Assembly: GCF_002288925.2 (NCBI RefSeq)
Contig: NW_022098021.1
Coordinates: 33,994,656 to 34,058,655, forward strand
Length of the DNA: 64,000 nt
Direction of reading: 5' to 3'
From: Delphinapterus leucas
Taxonomy: Eukaryota > Chordata > Mammalia > Artiodactyla > Monodontidae
A program made the translations under genes and the position numbers. Position 1 is the stretch's first letter. Each line of letters begins with the position of its first letter. The notes below the pieces were generated by a model that saw nothing but the letters and a program-made list of their open reading frames with translations, was not told the origin of the DNA and searched no databases. Below are positions 11,791-24,245 of this stretch, piece by piece.

Positions 11791-14557
11791 TTATGTTTTC
11801 TGTTAACAGTTTAATGATTTCAGATCTTACATTTAAGTGTTTCATTTATTTTGAGCTTACTTTTTACATGGTATGTGTAAGTAATCCAGTTTGATTCTTT
11901 TGCATGTAGCCGTACAGTTTTCCCAACACAATTTATTGAAGAGGCTGTTTATCCCCCAATCTATATTCTTGTGTTGTTTGTGGTAGATTAAGTGACCTTA
12001 TAAGTGTGTGTGTTTATTTCTTGGCTGTCTGTTCTGTCCTATTGATCTTTATGTCTGTTTTTGTTGCTGTATCATACTGTTATTATTCTGGCTTTGTAGT
12101 ATAGTTTGAATTCAGGGAAGAGAAAACCTGCAGCTTTTTTCTTTCTCAAGATTTTTTTGACTATTTGGGGTGTGTTGTGTTTTCATACAAATTTTAGAAT
12201 TATTTGTGCCAGTTCTGTGAAAAATGCCTTTGGTATTTTGATAGGGATTTCACTGAATCTGTAATTTGCCTTGGAGAGCATGATCATTTTAACAGTATTA
12301 ATTCTTCCAATTCATGAAAATGGTATATGTTAGATTTGGTTAGATTTATTTCTAGGTATTTTATTCTTTTCCATGTGGCTGTAAATGGTATTTTTTCCTT
12401 AATTTCTCTTTCTCATAAATCATTGTTAGGAATGCAACAGATTTGCATATATTAATTTTGTATCCTCAACCTTTACTGAATTCATTGATGAGTTCTATTA
12501 GTTTTTGGTGGTGTCTTAAGGATTTTCCATGAATAGTACCATGTCATGTGCAAACAGTGACAGTTTTACTTTTTCCTTTTCAATTTTGGTGCCTCATTTC
12601 TTTTTCTTCCAATAGTCTGTTGAATAAAAGTGGTGAGCATGGGCATCTTTGTCTTATTCCTAATCTTAATGGAAATGCTTTTCAGCTTTTCACTATTGAG
12701 TATGATGTTAACTGTGAGTTTGTCATATATGGCCTGTATTATGTTGAGATATGTTCTCTCTCTACCCAGTTTATGGACAGTTTTTATCGTAAATGGGTTT
12801 AGAATTTTGTCAAAAATCCTTTATCTATTGGGTTGATCATAAATTATTTTTCAGTTTGCTACTGTGGTGTATCACACTGCTTAATTTGCAGATATGGAAA
12901 CATCCTTTCATCCATGGATCAAATCTTACTTGATCATGAGTGGTGTATGATCCTTATAATGTATTGTTGAATTTGTTTGCTATTATTCTGTTGAGGATTT
13001 TTACATGTAATTTTATCAGTGTTATTGGTGTCTAATTATCTGTTTTTATGGTTTCTTTGCCTTATTTTAGCATCAGGGCAATCCTCCAGAATGGGTTTGG
13101 AAGTGTTTCTTCTTCTGAAATTTTTTGGAATAGTTTGAGAATGATAGGTGTTAACTCTTATTTAAATGTTTGGTAGAATGCATTTGTGAAGCTATCTAAT
13201 CCTAGACTTTTGTTTGGTGGGAGTTTTTTAACAATTGGTGTTTTATATTGTCTATTTCTTCCTGATTCAGTCTTGGGAAATTGTACCTTTCTAGGAACTT
13301 ATCCATTTTTTCTATGTTGTTCATTTTTTGGCATATAATTTTTCATAGTAATCCCTTATAATTCTTTGTATTTCTGGGTGTCAGTTGTAACTTCTCATTT
13401 TTTCTCTGATTTTATTTGTTTGGGCTCTATCTCTCTTTTTGTTAATGAATCTAGCTAAAGATTCATCAATTTTGTTTACCTTTCTGAAGAACTGTCTTTT
13501 AGTTTGATTGATCTTTCTATTCTATTTTTTTGTCGAAATTTATTTCTACTCTGATCTTTATGATTTCTTCCTTTTACTAACTTTGAGCTGTTCTTCTTGT
13601 TGTAGTTCCTTTAGGTGGAAGATTAGACTGTTTGAGATTTTTCTTGTTTCCTGAGGTAAGCTTGCAATAGCAATATCAACTTACCTCTTTGAACTGCTTT
13701 TTTTGTGTCTTATAGATTTTGGATCACTGTGTTTTCCTTTTCATTCATTTCCTGATATTTTTTTAAATTTCTTTTTGATTTATTCAGTGAAACATTGGTT
13801 GTTTAGCACCATATTCCTTAGCTTCCATGTGTTTTGCTTTTTGGCAGTTTTCTTCGTTTGTGATTTCTGGTCTTAAACTCTTGTAGTTAGAAAGATGCTT
13901 AATATGATTTCAATATTATAGATTTACTGAGGCTTGTTTTGTGCCTAGCATGTGATCTACCCTGGAGAATGTTCCATGTACATTTGAAAATAATGTAATA
14001 TATATTCTACTGCTCTTGGATGGAATGTTGAATAAGTATCTATTAAATCTATGGAGTTTAATGTGTCATTTAAGGCTAGTGTTTCCATATTGATTTCCTG
14101 TGTAAATGATCTGTCCATTGATGTAAGGAGGTTGTTAAAATCTTCTACTATTATTGTGTTACTGTCAATTTCTCCCTTTAAGTCTGTTAATATTTGCTTT
14201 GTTTGGTGCTCCTAGATTGAGTGCAAATATATTTATAATTGTTATATCTACTTGTTGGATTGATTATTTTACTATTATGCAAAGTCCTTCTTTGTCTCTT
14301 GTTATAGTATTTGTTTTAAAGTTGTTTTGTCTAAGTATTGCTACCCTGGCTTTTCTTCTTTTTTTTTTTCTTTTCTTTTTTTACCTTTTCCATCTTCTCA
14401 ATCTGTGTGTGTCTTTAGATCTGAAGTGAGTCACATGTAGGCAGCATGTATATAGGACTTGTTTTTGTATCCATTCAGCTAGTCTATATCTTTCAATTGG
14501 AGTATTTAATCCATTTAAATTTAAAGTAATTATGGACAGCTACATACTTATTGCCAT
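11791..14557 (-). pseudogene. Element B ORF2, 5' two-thirds (minus strand)
   Basis: Reverse-complement reading gives L1 ORF2 from its start near 14557 (cat at 14555-14557, followed on the minus strand by the expected endonuclease opening) down to the interruption by element D. The region is heavily mutated and no open segment is long enough to be a domain. The remaining C-terminal part lies at about 6136-6660, 5880-5910 and 4380-4580, split by the nested insertions. Confidence 0.8.
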
Positions 14558-14675
14558 TTTGTTAGTTGTTTTCAAGGTATTTTTAGCTCTTTTTTTGTTT
14601 CTTTTTTCCTTAGTGTTATGTTTGGTTTCCCTTCTATAATTTTTGTGTGTGTGTATCTATTGTATGTTTTTTGCT

Positions 14676-14676
<1 letters not shown>

Positions 14677-14709
<33 letters not shown>
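14677..14709. repeat. (TA)n microsatellite
   Basis: About 15 TA units upstream of ORF2 in element B (minus strand), in the region between ORF1 and ORF2. Confidence 0.93.
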
Positions 14710-14711
<2 letters not shown>

Positions 14712-15019
14712 CATAAATGTATGATTATTTTAAGTTGATGGTCACTTAAGTTTGAACACATTCTAACAACCCTGTATTTTCTACTCCTCCCTCACAGTTA
14801 ATATTTTTGACATCAGGTTTTACATCTTTTTGTTGTATATCCCTTAAGCATTTATTGTGGATATAAATGATTTTATTAATTTTCTTTTTTAGCCTTCCTA
14901 CTAGCTTTATAAGTGGTTGATCTACTACCTTTACTGTATATTTGCCTTTACCAATGAGATTTTTCCCTTTTGTGAATTTTATATTTCTATTTTTGTCTGT
15001 TTCTTTTCTGTTTAGATAA

Positions 15020-15228
15020 TTTTTTTTTTTTTTTTGCGGTATGAGGGCCTCTTACTGTTGTGGCCTCTCCCGCTGCAGAGCACAGGCTCTGGACGCGCAG
15101 GCTCAGCAGCCATGACTCATGGGCCCAGCCGCTATGTGGCATGTGGGACCTTCCCGGACTGGGGCACGAACCTGCGTCCCCTGCATCGGCAGGCAGACTC
15201 TCAACCACTGCGCCACCAGGGAAGCCCT
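15020..15228 (-). mobile_element. CHR-2-like SINE inserted at an L1 ORF1 stop codon
   Basis: Poly(T) at 15020-15036, then the reverse complement of the short CHR form ending ccaccagggaagccc. The exact duplication tagataa is at 15013-15019 and 15229-15235. On the minus strand the target is the ORF1 terminus of element B (aaacttatctaa), so the insertion falls on the stop codon. Confidence 0.92.
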
Positions 15229-16130
15229 AGATAAGTTTCTTTAACATTATTTTGTAAAGCCAAACTCTTTTAGCTTTTGCTTGTCTGTAAAAGTCTTTAT
15301 CTCTCCTTCAAATATGAATGATACCTTGCTGCATAGAATATTCTTGGTTGTGGGTGATTTTTTCCTTTTCACCATTTTAAATATGCCCTGTCACTCCCTT
15401 TGTCACTCCTCTGCCACTCCCTTTGGCCTACAGAGTTTCTGTTAGAAAGCCATCTGTTAGCCTTATGAGTTTCCTTTTATGTGACTTGTTGCTTTCCCCT
15501 TGCTACTTTAAATAGTCTCTCTTTATCTTTAATTTTTGCCATTTTAATTACAGTGAGTCTTGGTGTCGACTTCTTTTCGTTGGCCTTGTTTGGGACTCTC
15601 TGCTTCCTGAAGCTGGATGTCTGTTCCCTTTCCCAGGTTAGGAAAGTTTTCAGCTATTATGCCTTGAAATATGTTCTCTGTTCCTTTCATTCTCTCTTCT
15701 CCTCTGAGATCTCTATAATGTCCTTTTTAAACTGTCTCATAGTTTTAAATCTTTTTTTCTTTTTTCTTTTTCTATTCAGCCTGAGACATTAGCATTATTC
15801 TGTCTTCCATTTTGCTGATCTCTTCATCTGTATCATGTAATCTACTGTTGATTCCTTCCAGAGTATTTTTTATTTCATTTATTGTATTCTTCAGCTCTGT
15901 TTATTTCTTCCATATTTTTTTCTAACTCTGTTAATCTTCTTACCATGTTCATCCATTCATCGATGTATTTGTTGAGCATCTTTATTGTCATAACCTTGAA
16001 TTCTTTATTGGATATCTTGCTTATCTCCACTTTGTTTCCTCTTCTGGGTTTTACCTTGCTACTTTGTTTAAAAAATATTTGTCTGTCTCCTCATTTTGCC
16101 TAATATTCTGTCTTTATTTCTATGTATTAT
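15229..16130 (-). pseudogene. Element B ORF1 (minus strand), degraded
   Basis: Reverse-complement sequence corresponds to L1 ORF1. The C-terminal domain is near 15236-15560 and the RRM and coiled-coil region upstream to about 16130. The mirrored text of known ORF1 segments is recognisable, for example the region around 15549-15620. Every frame is broken. The 5' limit is approximate. Confidence 0.75.
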
Positions 16131-17350
16131 GAAGGTTGGATACATTTCTTGGCATTGGAAAAATGTCCTTATGCAGGAGATATCCTGTGAAACCCAGTAG
16201 CATACTTCCATCTGTTCACCAAAGCTCTATGGTCTAGAGGTACTCCCTATGTGATCTGTGTGAGCCTTTTTGTTGTGGCAGGGTTGACTACCATGCGTGT
16301 GCTGGTAGACATGGATGGCCCCTTCCCATTTGTTAGTTAGGATTTTCCTAGTGCACACTTTGTTAGCTGCTGGTGGGCACAGCTTCATCCTGGTGCAGCT
16401 GGCTGCACAGCCCAGGGAGGTCCAGTCCTGGTACTGGCCAGATGATGGGTGTGGCTGGGCCTCAGCATGCCTGGGTGGGGTCTGGGGTTCCTGAGACTGG
16501 TGTAAGTTTGTTGATTTGTGGGGTTAGTTCTTGATGTGGTTGGTTGCAGGACCTGGGTGTCCCAGGGCTGGTGCCAGCCTGTTAGTGGGTGAGGCTATAG
16601 CCCAAAGAGTCCCTGTTGTTGGTTGGGCCTGTGTCTTGGCATGTCTGGTAGTGCAAGGGTGCCTATGCCTACTGCTGACCTTCTGTAGGGTGGGACCAGG
16701 TTCTGTGCTAATTAGCTAGAGGGAGGACTCCAAAGTGGCATTTGCCAGTACCAGTGTCCACATGGTAAAGTGAGTTCCCACAAAGGGTTGCTGCCAGAGT
16801 CGATGTTGCCAGGGTAAGTCCTGATTGCTTCTTGCTTCTCTAGGAGGCTCTCCAATATCAGCAAGTGGGCTTGACCCAGGCTTTTTGCAAATTACTGCTT
16901 CTGTCCTGGGTCTCAAAGCATGTGAGATTTTCTGTGTGCCTTTAAAGTACAAAGGCTCTGTTGCCTCTTTCTCTCCTGAAAGCAAGACTCACTGGCCTTC
17001 AAAGCCAGATATTCTGGGGCTTGTCTTCCTGTTTTAGGACTCTCAGGTTGGGAAACTTGATGTGGGGCGAGGACCCCTTGCTTCTTGTGGAGAAACTCTG
17101 CAATTGCCATTGTCCTCCCTTTTGTGGGTTGTCTATCCAGGAGTGTGGGGTTTTGACCATACTGCATCTGTTTGCTTCCTATCTGTCTTGTTGTGGTTCC
17201 TTCATTGTATCTTTCATTGTAAATAATCTTTTCTTCTATTCTTCAGTTTATTCTCATCAATAGTTGCTCTATAAATATTTGTAATTTTGGTGCACCTGTG
17301 GGACAAGGTGAGGACAGGGTCTTTTTACTTCACCATCTTGGCCACTGCTT
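16131..17350 (-). promoter_or_regulatory. L1 5' UTR / internal promoter region of element B
   Basis: This is clearly more G+C-rich than its surroundings and lacks coding similarity. It ends at the L1 5' terminus, whose minus-strand reading is gccaagatggtgaag followed by taaaaagaccctg. In L1 biology this region carries the internal RNA polymerase II promoter. CpGs are largely lost, so present activity is unlikely. The 5' start resembles that of the L1 at 58523. Confidence 0.78.
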
Positions 17351-18045
17351 ACAATGAAATATCATGCAGATTTAAAAAAGAAAACAGGGCTTCCCTGGTG
17401 GCACAGTAGTTGAGAGTCCGCCTGCCGATGCAGGGGACACGGGTTCGTTCCCTGGTCCAGGAAGACCCCACATGCCGCAGAGCGGCTGGGCCCATGGGCC
17501 GTGGTCACTGAGCTCTGGAGCCTGTGCTCTGCAACAGGAGAGACCACAGCAGTGAGAGTCCCATGTACCGCAAAAAAAAAAAAAAAAGAAAAATCTTTGC
17601 CATTTGTGATAGCATGGATGACATGAGGGCAATATGATGAGCAAAATAAGCCAGAAAAAAAACAAATATTATAGGGTCTCACTTATATGTGGAATAATAA
17701 AAGATTAAATTCATAGAAACAGAAAGTACAAAAGTGGTTGCTGGGAGCTGGGGGAGAGGTTGATAAGGGGTGCAAACTGTCAGTTATAAGATGAATAAGA
17801 TATGCAAATCTAATGTATAGCATGGTGACTAGGCTTGCTAATATTGAATAACTGAAATTGACTGAGATAGAACTTTAGTGCTCTCACAAAGAAAAAGGTA
17901 AATACGTGAGATGATGGATGTGTTAATCAATTCCATTATAGAAATCCTTTCACAATATATATGTATATGAAATCTTCACACTGTACACTTTAAATATATT
18001 AAAATTTTATTTTCCAGTTATATCTCAATAAAGCTGAAAAAGTTA
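17351..18045 (+). mobile_element. Old L1, right half (end of ORF2 and 3' UTR), element A
   Basis: Continues element A after the 13.7-kb insertion. The first 13 bases duplicate 3623-3635. The text that follows (gccatttgtgatagcatggatgacatgagg, split here by a SINE) is the usual old-L1 ORF2 end, then the 3' UTR with ttgctgggagctggggg and a tail ending atctcaataaagctg. An AATAAA signal is near 18028. Confidence 0.88.
17387..17588 (+). mobile_element. CHR-2-like SINE
   Basis: Starts gggcttccctggtggc, has B-box-like gggttcgttccc, and ends in a 16-base A run at 17572-17587. The flanks aaaaaagaaaaca and aaaaagaaaaatc form an imperfect A-rich duplication. It is inserted in the terminal part of element A. 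Confidence 0.92.
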
Positions 18046-19228
18046 TGTGAAGTTATTCAGGCAATAATGAAGTCATACGATATAATTTGAGAGTAGCACC
18101 AGCTTTAGTAAGAACTATATACAGTCCAATGCCAAGAGACCCATTTTGCATTGGAGTAAAGTTATAATAGAAGTAGTCTACTTACTCAGCTTACTATTTC
18201 TTCAGTAGGAAAAAATGAAAACGATTCACCATACCATCCACTCAGCTTAACAATTCATTAAGAAGAAAACTGAAAGTGTTGGATCACTGGATCACACTTA
18301 TGAGGACTCTAGGAAAATTCTATTCCTTTTTCTCTTTTTTCTATTCTTATTTGGAAAAAGAAAAGCTTAAGGCATGAGTCTGACAAAAGATACCTTATCT
18401 AAGACGATTCTCTCTGCAACTGTCAGGATAAGCAGCAGCATTCAGAGATAAAGTTGAATGCCAAGGTTTTAATGTTGTAGCTGAATATATAAGTGAGGCT
18501 AAGGCTGTTTAAAGGCTTTACAACAGAGATAAAAAAATGCCTATGGTTGACTATAACTATCTGGAAGACTTGGACAGCAAAGAAAAATACAAGATGGAGG
18601 AAATTTCAAAATGGAAGAAATTGGATTTTTAACATATAACACCTACAAATATAAACCTATCATTAAGGTGAGGCTAGTATACGAGAAGGAAAGAATAGAT
18701 ATTCTTTACTTTCATGAAGAGATTCTTTTTCAACATGTGGGTTTTAACCCCTTGATTTACATTATTATAATAAAAGTATATTCAGGTGGAAAATAAATAT
18801 GAGGGATTAAATGAACTTCTTTTGCTGAGTAAAAGAAAAAATGATGTTAAAATTGTTGCATGTTCCATGTTCTTGTATGGCAGCAGATTTTTCAGCCCTT
18901 TCAAACCATTCTGTGTAATCACAGCTTTTTATATAATTAATGTGAAGTACCAACCGAGCCAGTGGACTATATATATGGATGTGTGATATAACCCCAAGTC
19001 AAGAATTCCCAAAGTCTGAGATACTACTAGCCTTATAAAATAAATATTTTTCTTTATGATTTTTAAAACATTAATGTCATTAATGAATTATATAATTATG
19101 AATATGACTAATATAATTACAAAATATAACTATATATTATTCAGAATTATATATGAATAATAATGAATATTATTAAAATGAGCATAAGCTTTAAAATGGC
19201 TACAATATTATTGGAAAAATTTATTTAT
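18046..19228. other. No recognised gene or repeat
   Basis: A+T-rich single-copy-looking sequence. The open frames at 18611-18796 and 18786-18986 (61 and 66 codons) have no recognisable motif or splice context, so I treat them as chance. Confidence 0.5.
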
Positions 19229-19425
19229 TTTTTGTGGTACGCGGGCCTCTCACTGTTGTGGCCTTTCCTGTTGCAGGGCACAGGCTCCGGACGCGAAGGC
19301 TCAGCAGCCATGGCTCACGGGCCTAGCTGCTCTGTGGCATGTAGGATCTTTCTGGTCCGGGGCATGAACCCGTGTCCCCTGCCTCAGCAGGTGGATTCTC
19401 AACCACTGTGCCACCAGGGAAGCCC
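19229..19425 (-). mobile_element. CHR-2-like SINE
   Basis: Short CHR body on the minus strand, ending ccaccagggaagccc at 19411-19425. The T-rich end merges into a local (attt) run, so the target duplication is unclear. It has more substitutions than the copies at 5910 and 15020, suggesting greater age. Confidence 0.9.
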
Positions 19426-20340
19426 TACTTTTTATTTAGTGACAAAAATTTAGTATTAAATATTAAGATAGCAATTACACTATCTTAGACTATTTTGCAA
19501 TTTACCATTGCTTTAATGGAATTCATTAAATAAATTTATTTATTAAATAAATTTTATGAAGTTATAAAAATATTTCTGTATTAGTTAAGAATTTGGAGAT
19601 CAAGTGTCTAAAAGATCTGATACATTTGTTTATTTAAATCCAGAATCTTGTTGGCTCCCATTACTAAATAGTCCAAGCATAGGTGGTTTTGGGCTTGGCT
19701 TTCTTGGTATCTACATTCTCTAACAGTTTATTTGCTCATGTATTTATCAATACATTAATAAGTTATCTAACAGTTATTGAATACTTTAAGTTCCTGGCAC
19801 TGTTCTAAGATCTTTACATCTTGTTACATTAGTAATAACTAATGCTTATGACTATCCTCTAAAGTACGTTACTTGTTAGTGGATGAACTAGACATTCAAG
19901 TAAAGCAGTCTGGTTCCATAGTCTATATTCATAAATATATCACTGCCTTGCCTCACCAAAAATATAAACAAACGAATAAATAATCAATAAAAATTATTGG
20001 AAAGTATTTCTATACATGTAAGCTATATAAGGAACACATTGTAAAGGTTGGAGTTCTCATATAGGAATATGTATATCTTCCTTTTGCCTTGAAATTTTTT
20101 TTCTGCAAGGGAGTTGTTATTATTGCCTCTACTTATAGAAGACTAAAAACTTGTTCAATCATCTAGATCTGTATTCTTCCCCCCAGGGGCTATATTCCAG
20201 GTTTTAGATATTGATTGGGTATCCCTCATTTCCCATAAATATTAACACTTTACCCCTAGGTTGGTGAAGAGAGAAATGAGGGACCTTCTAGGATCTACAT
20301 GGTGGTGGCATCATTCACCCATGTAAGACTGTTCTGGGTA
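19426..20340. other. Mostly unrecognised; possible ancient repeat near 19740-19820
   Basis: Around 19740-19820 the text (ttatcaatacat...ttgaatactttaagttcctggcactg) resembles the start of the ancient mammalian repeat also seen at 45400 and 48470. The rest shows nothing I can name. Confidence 0.4.
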
Positions 20341-20500
20341 GGGTTGCTTAGTTAAATTTGAATTTCATATGAGCAATAAATATTGCCTTATTAGTATAAT
20401 ATGTCCATAAGCTATCTAGAACATAAATATACTAAAAAACATTCAATGTTTATCTGAAATTCAAATTTAACTGGTGTCCTGTAGTTTATCTAGCAATGCT
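20341..20500. mobile_element. Palindromic non-autonomous DNA-transposon-like element
   Basis: Two arms are inverted copies: gttaaatttgaatttcat (20350-20367) pairs with the complement of tatctgaaattcaaatttaac (20451-20471), and the pairing continues inward through the cttattagtat / atactaaaaa region. The left arm lacks about 20 bases that the right outer arm keeps. The structure is typical of an ancient mammalian palindromic element. I recognise the repeat text but cannot give a certain family name. Confidence 0.7.
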
Positions 20501-20749
20501 TGTACAGGCAAGATCTTAGTTATGAATCCTTTTAAGGCTTGTTCACCAGCCTCTTAGAGAGAAAACATAGAGATGGGTTGATGGTGAGCTTTTGGCTTTC
20601 CATTATTTTTCTCCAACTAATTTGGATAACCAAATAATTATTCTAAAAAGACTCAGAGCACAATAAGAACATCCTTTAAGTTTCATGCAGCATTAGCTCC
20701 TGGAAATACATATATAATTTCAAATGCACAAACTCTGCTTAAAATCATC

Positions 20750-21155
20750 CATAGACCACATATTGCCTAGAGAAGAGTTCTTAATCTGGCACATAAGTCC
20801 ATTCGCAATCTGTACCTCATTTTATTTCTCACCTTTTTCTTTCATGCTACACAAGTTCCAGTTCTGTGAAATTATTTTATATTTCCTAAACAGAACATTT
20901 GGCTGGTGCTTTGCTAAACCTCTCTGCGTTAAATGTCCATCTCCTTTTTATGCACAATTCTTTTATCCTTCAAGAATTGTTTTATGTATACAAACCTTGT
21001 GATCTACATTCATCTGTTTTAGATATTTTATTATACAACTAGATTGTGAACCTTTCAAGATCAGGTGCCATATCTTATATTCTTTATATTCTCTAGAACA
21101 CATTATGTAAGTTCCCAGCTGCTAGGCATTCAATGAATGAATAAATGAAAGAATA
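20750..21155 (+). mobile_element. L2 (LINE-2) 3' region
   Basis: The segment has the L2 3'-end order: a cytosine/thymine-rich stretch, ttcaagaattgt..., tagattgtgaacctttcaagatc..., then ctaggcattcaatgaatgaataaatga. A 92-codon open stretch at 20724-21002 falls inside it and is not a gene. Confidence 0.75.
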
Positions 21156-22249
21156 ATTGTATTTCTCTAATCCTAACAAGAAGCATATGGCTACAACAGG
21201 AAGTAGAAATAATTTTTCTCGCCATTACTTAAATCCTATTATTGGTTCAAGACAACATTTTCTTCATAATTCAAAATGAAAGTAGAAGATATAATGATAT
21301 ATACAGCTGTTTAATTATCATGTGAATTCTTTTCATGATACAGATAGCCTTTTTTTGAGAAACAAGCAGAGTAGAATACATTTTCAGCATGACAGAAAAC
21401 AAATATGAAAAACATCAGTGTCACACCATCCTGATCACCTGTTCTGTATTGTGCAGACAAGACTTTATCTGCTGAAAATCTTCTAGCTCTGTGGAGCATT
21501 TATCTTTAATGAATACTTTTTTGAGCATACTAAATAAAGGTCTTAGCATAAGGCATATAATTCAAAATGACCCACTCTCCCTTTCTAGTCTGCAAGTATT
21601 TAAGCACGCCTCCTCCCATCCCTAGTTATGAAATTAGTAGCAGGTTTTTAATGGACTACACAGTTGTACAGAAATTTAAAAAAATATCTTCTTGAACTAG
21701 CAATAGCAACAATCTCATTAAATGGATCAGGGCATGAGTTACGATTATAATCCATCTATTAAAGCATCATGGGAAAACTGTACAACAAAAGATGGTAGAA
21801 AGGACTGACTTCTCCATGTTTTATTGAATGTTTTAATAGAAAACAGAGAAAGGGAGAGAGAACCATCAATTTAAAATATCAGGGAAAAAAGAAATTATAT
21901 TTTGTATATTATCTCAGTGATTTTTGTGTAAGTTAAAATTGAAACTATTACAGTAAAATTCTCATGAATTATTTTCCCATTTAAGGAGAGGGTAGAGAAA
22001 ATGGCAGAAAGGGTGAGAGTTTAATCAAAACAGATTTTTCTTTCAAAGACTAATTGGTATTAATTATTGCTGGAAAATGAATAATTAATTTGAAATGAAG
22101 TCTAAGGTTATTTTTCCTGCTTGGAGATCAAGATAAATGGAAATAAATATAAATTTAAAAAGTAAAATGATGAAATTACATTATACATGTTTTTGTTGTT
22201 TTAAAGAAAATAAAACAGTAGAAATATATCAAATTAAATTTAACATTTT
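21156..22249. other. No recognised gene or repeat
   Basis: A+T-rich sequence. A 62-codon minus-strand frame at 21311-21499 has no features that support coding. Confidence 0.5.
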
Positions 22250-24245
22250 ATGTTTTTAATAGTCTTTGCTTTTTAGACCAGTTTAGGTTCACAGCAAAAT
22301 TGAGTGGAAAGGCATATACTGTCTGCCCCTACACATGCACAGTCTCCCCCACTGTCATCATCCTGTACCTGTTGTGGTACCCTTGTTTCAATCGATGAAC
22401 CTACATTGGCAAATCATTATCGTTCAAAATCCATAGTTTACATTAGGGTTCACTCTTGGTGTTCTATGCTCTACAGATTTTGATAAATGTGAGTGACATG
22501 TATCCACAAATACTGCATCATACAGAATAGTTTTACCACCCTAAAAACCTTATGTGCTCCACTTATTAATCCCTGACCTGCCCCAGCCCCCACAACCACT
22601 GAACTTTTTGCTGTCTTCATACTTTTTGCCTTTTACAGAATGTCATATAATTGGAGTCATACAGTATCTAGCCTTCTCAGATTGGCTTAGAAATATAATA
22701 AGTAATAACTTAGTACTACATTTCCTCCATGTCTTTTCATGGCTTGATACCTCATTTCTTTTTAGGGCTGAATAATATTCCACTGTCTATATGTGCAATA
22801 GTTTATTTTTTCTGTTACTGAAGGACATCTTGGTTGCTTCCAAGCCTTGGCAGTTATGAATAAAACTGAAACATCCATGTACATGCCTTTGTGTGTGCAT
22901 AAGTTTTCAAGTCTTTTAGGTAAATACAAAGAAGTGTGATTGCTGGATCATATGATAAGAGTATGTTTAGTGTTGTAAGAAATTGCCAAACTCTCTTTCA
23001 AAGTGGCTGCACAATTTTGCATTCCTACCAGCAATAAATAAGAGCTCCTGTTACTCTACATCCTCTCAAGCATTTGGTGTCAGTGTTTTGGATTTTTGCC
23101 ATTCTAATAGGTGTGTGGTAGTATATCATTTTTATTTTAATTTATAATTCCTTAATGACACATGATGTTGAGTATCCTTTCATATACTTATTTGTCAATT
23201 GTATATTTTCTTTGATGAGGTGTCTGTTCAGATCTTTTGTCCATTTCTTAATTGAGTTTTTCACTTTCTTAGTGTTGAGTTTTAAGGGTTTTTTTTTGAT
23301 ATTTTGGATAATAGTTATTTATCAGATATGTCTTTTGCAAATATTTTCTCCCTGTCTATTGCTTGTTTCTCATTCTCTTGACAGTGTCTTTCACAGAGCA
23401 GAGGTTTTTAATTTTAATGAAATCCAACTTATCAAGTATTTCTTTCATGGATTTTGCCTTTGGTTTTGTATCTAAAAAGTAACTGTCAAACCCAGGTTTA
23501 TCTAGATTTTTTCTCTGTTATATTCTAGGATTTTATATATTTTTAATTTTACATTTAGGTCTATGATATGTTTTCATTAATTTTTTTGAAGAGTATAAAG
23601 TCTGTGTCCAGATTCATTTTTTTTTGCACGTGTATGTCCAGTTGTTCCATCACGATTTATTGAAAAGACTATCCTTGCTACTTTTTATTGCTTTTATTCT
23701 TTTGTCAAAGATAAGTTGACTATATTCATGTGGGTCTATTCCTGAGCTGTCTATTCCATTCTACTAATCTAGTGGTCTATTCTTTCACCAATAGCTCATT
23801 GTCTTGATTACCGTAACTTAGAGTAAGTATTGAAGTCGGGTAGTGTTAGTCTTTCAACTTTGTTCTTTTCTTTCAATATTTTATTGGCTATTCTTCTTTT
23901 TATATCTCTTCAATAAACTTAAAATCAGTTTGTTGATAGCCACAAAAGTACTTGCTGAGATTTTTATTAGAATTGTATCTATAGATTGATTGGGATGAAT
24001 CTATAGATTAAGTTGTGAAGAACTGATATCTTGACAATATTGGGTCTTTCTATCCATGAACATGAAATATCTCTTCATTAATTTGGTGCTTTTTTAATTT
24101 CTTTCATCAGAGATTTGTGATTTTCCTCATGTAGCTTTGGTAAATATTTTTTTAAAATTTATACCTAAGTATTTCATCTTGGGGAGTGTTAATGTAAATA
24201 GTATTGTTTAAAATTTCAAATTCCAATTGTTCATTGTCGATATTT
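22250..24245 (-). mobile_element. Old L1, 3' half (minus strand)
   Basis: On the minus strand this is L1 ORF2 from about the middle of the reverse transcriptase region to the 3' UTR. Mirrored hallmarks are caaaagtggctgcacaatttgcattcc-like text near 23000, gctgaataatattccactg near 22768, and cacgatttattgaaaagac near 23651. It is strongly diverged from the other L1s and may represent an older subfamily. Frames up to 106 codons (23155-23475, plus strand) are antisense shadows. Confidence 0.85.

Larger units (their letters stand above)
3636..17350 (-). mobile_element. Full-length old L1, element B (interrupted by later insertions)
   Basis: Read on the minus strand it runs from a 5' end at about 17345, where the reverse complement reads gccaagatggtgaag (typical L1 5' start), through a G+C-richer 5' UTR, ORF1, ORF2 and the 3' UTR at about 3640-4580. 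Removing the nested L1s and SINEs leaves a colinear element of about 7 kb. It is flanked by 13-base duplications of element A (3623-3635 and 17351-17363; 11 of 13 match), which shows a single insertion into A. All reading frames are degraded. Later insertions inside it lie at 4582-5880, 5910-6125, 6665-11790 and 15020-15228. Confidence 0.88.

Noticed and set aside
20724..21002. 92-codon frame as a small secreted or membrane protein
   Set aside because: It lies in an L2 3' end and has no splice context.
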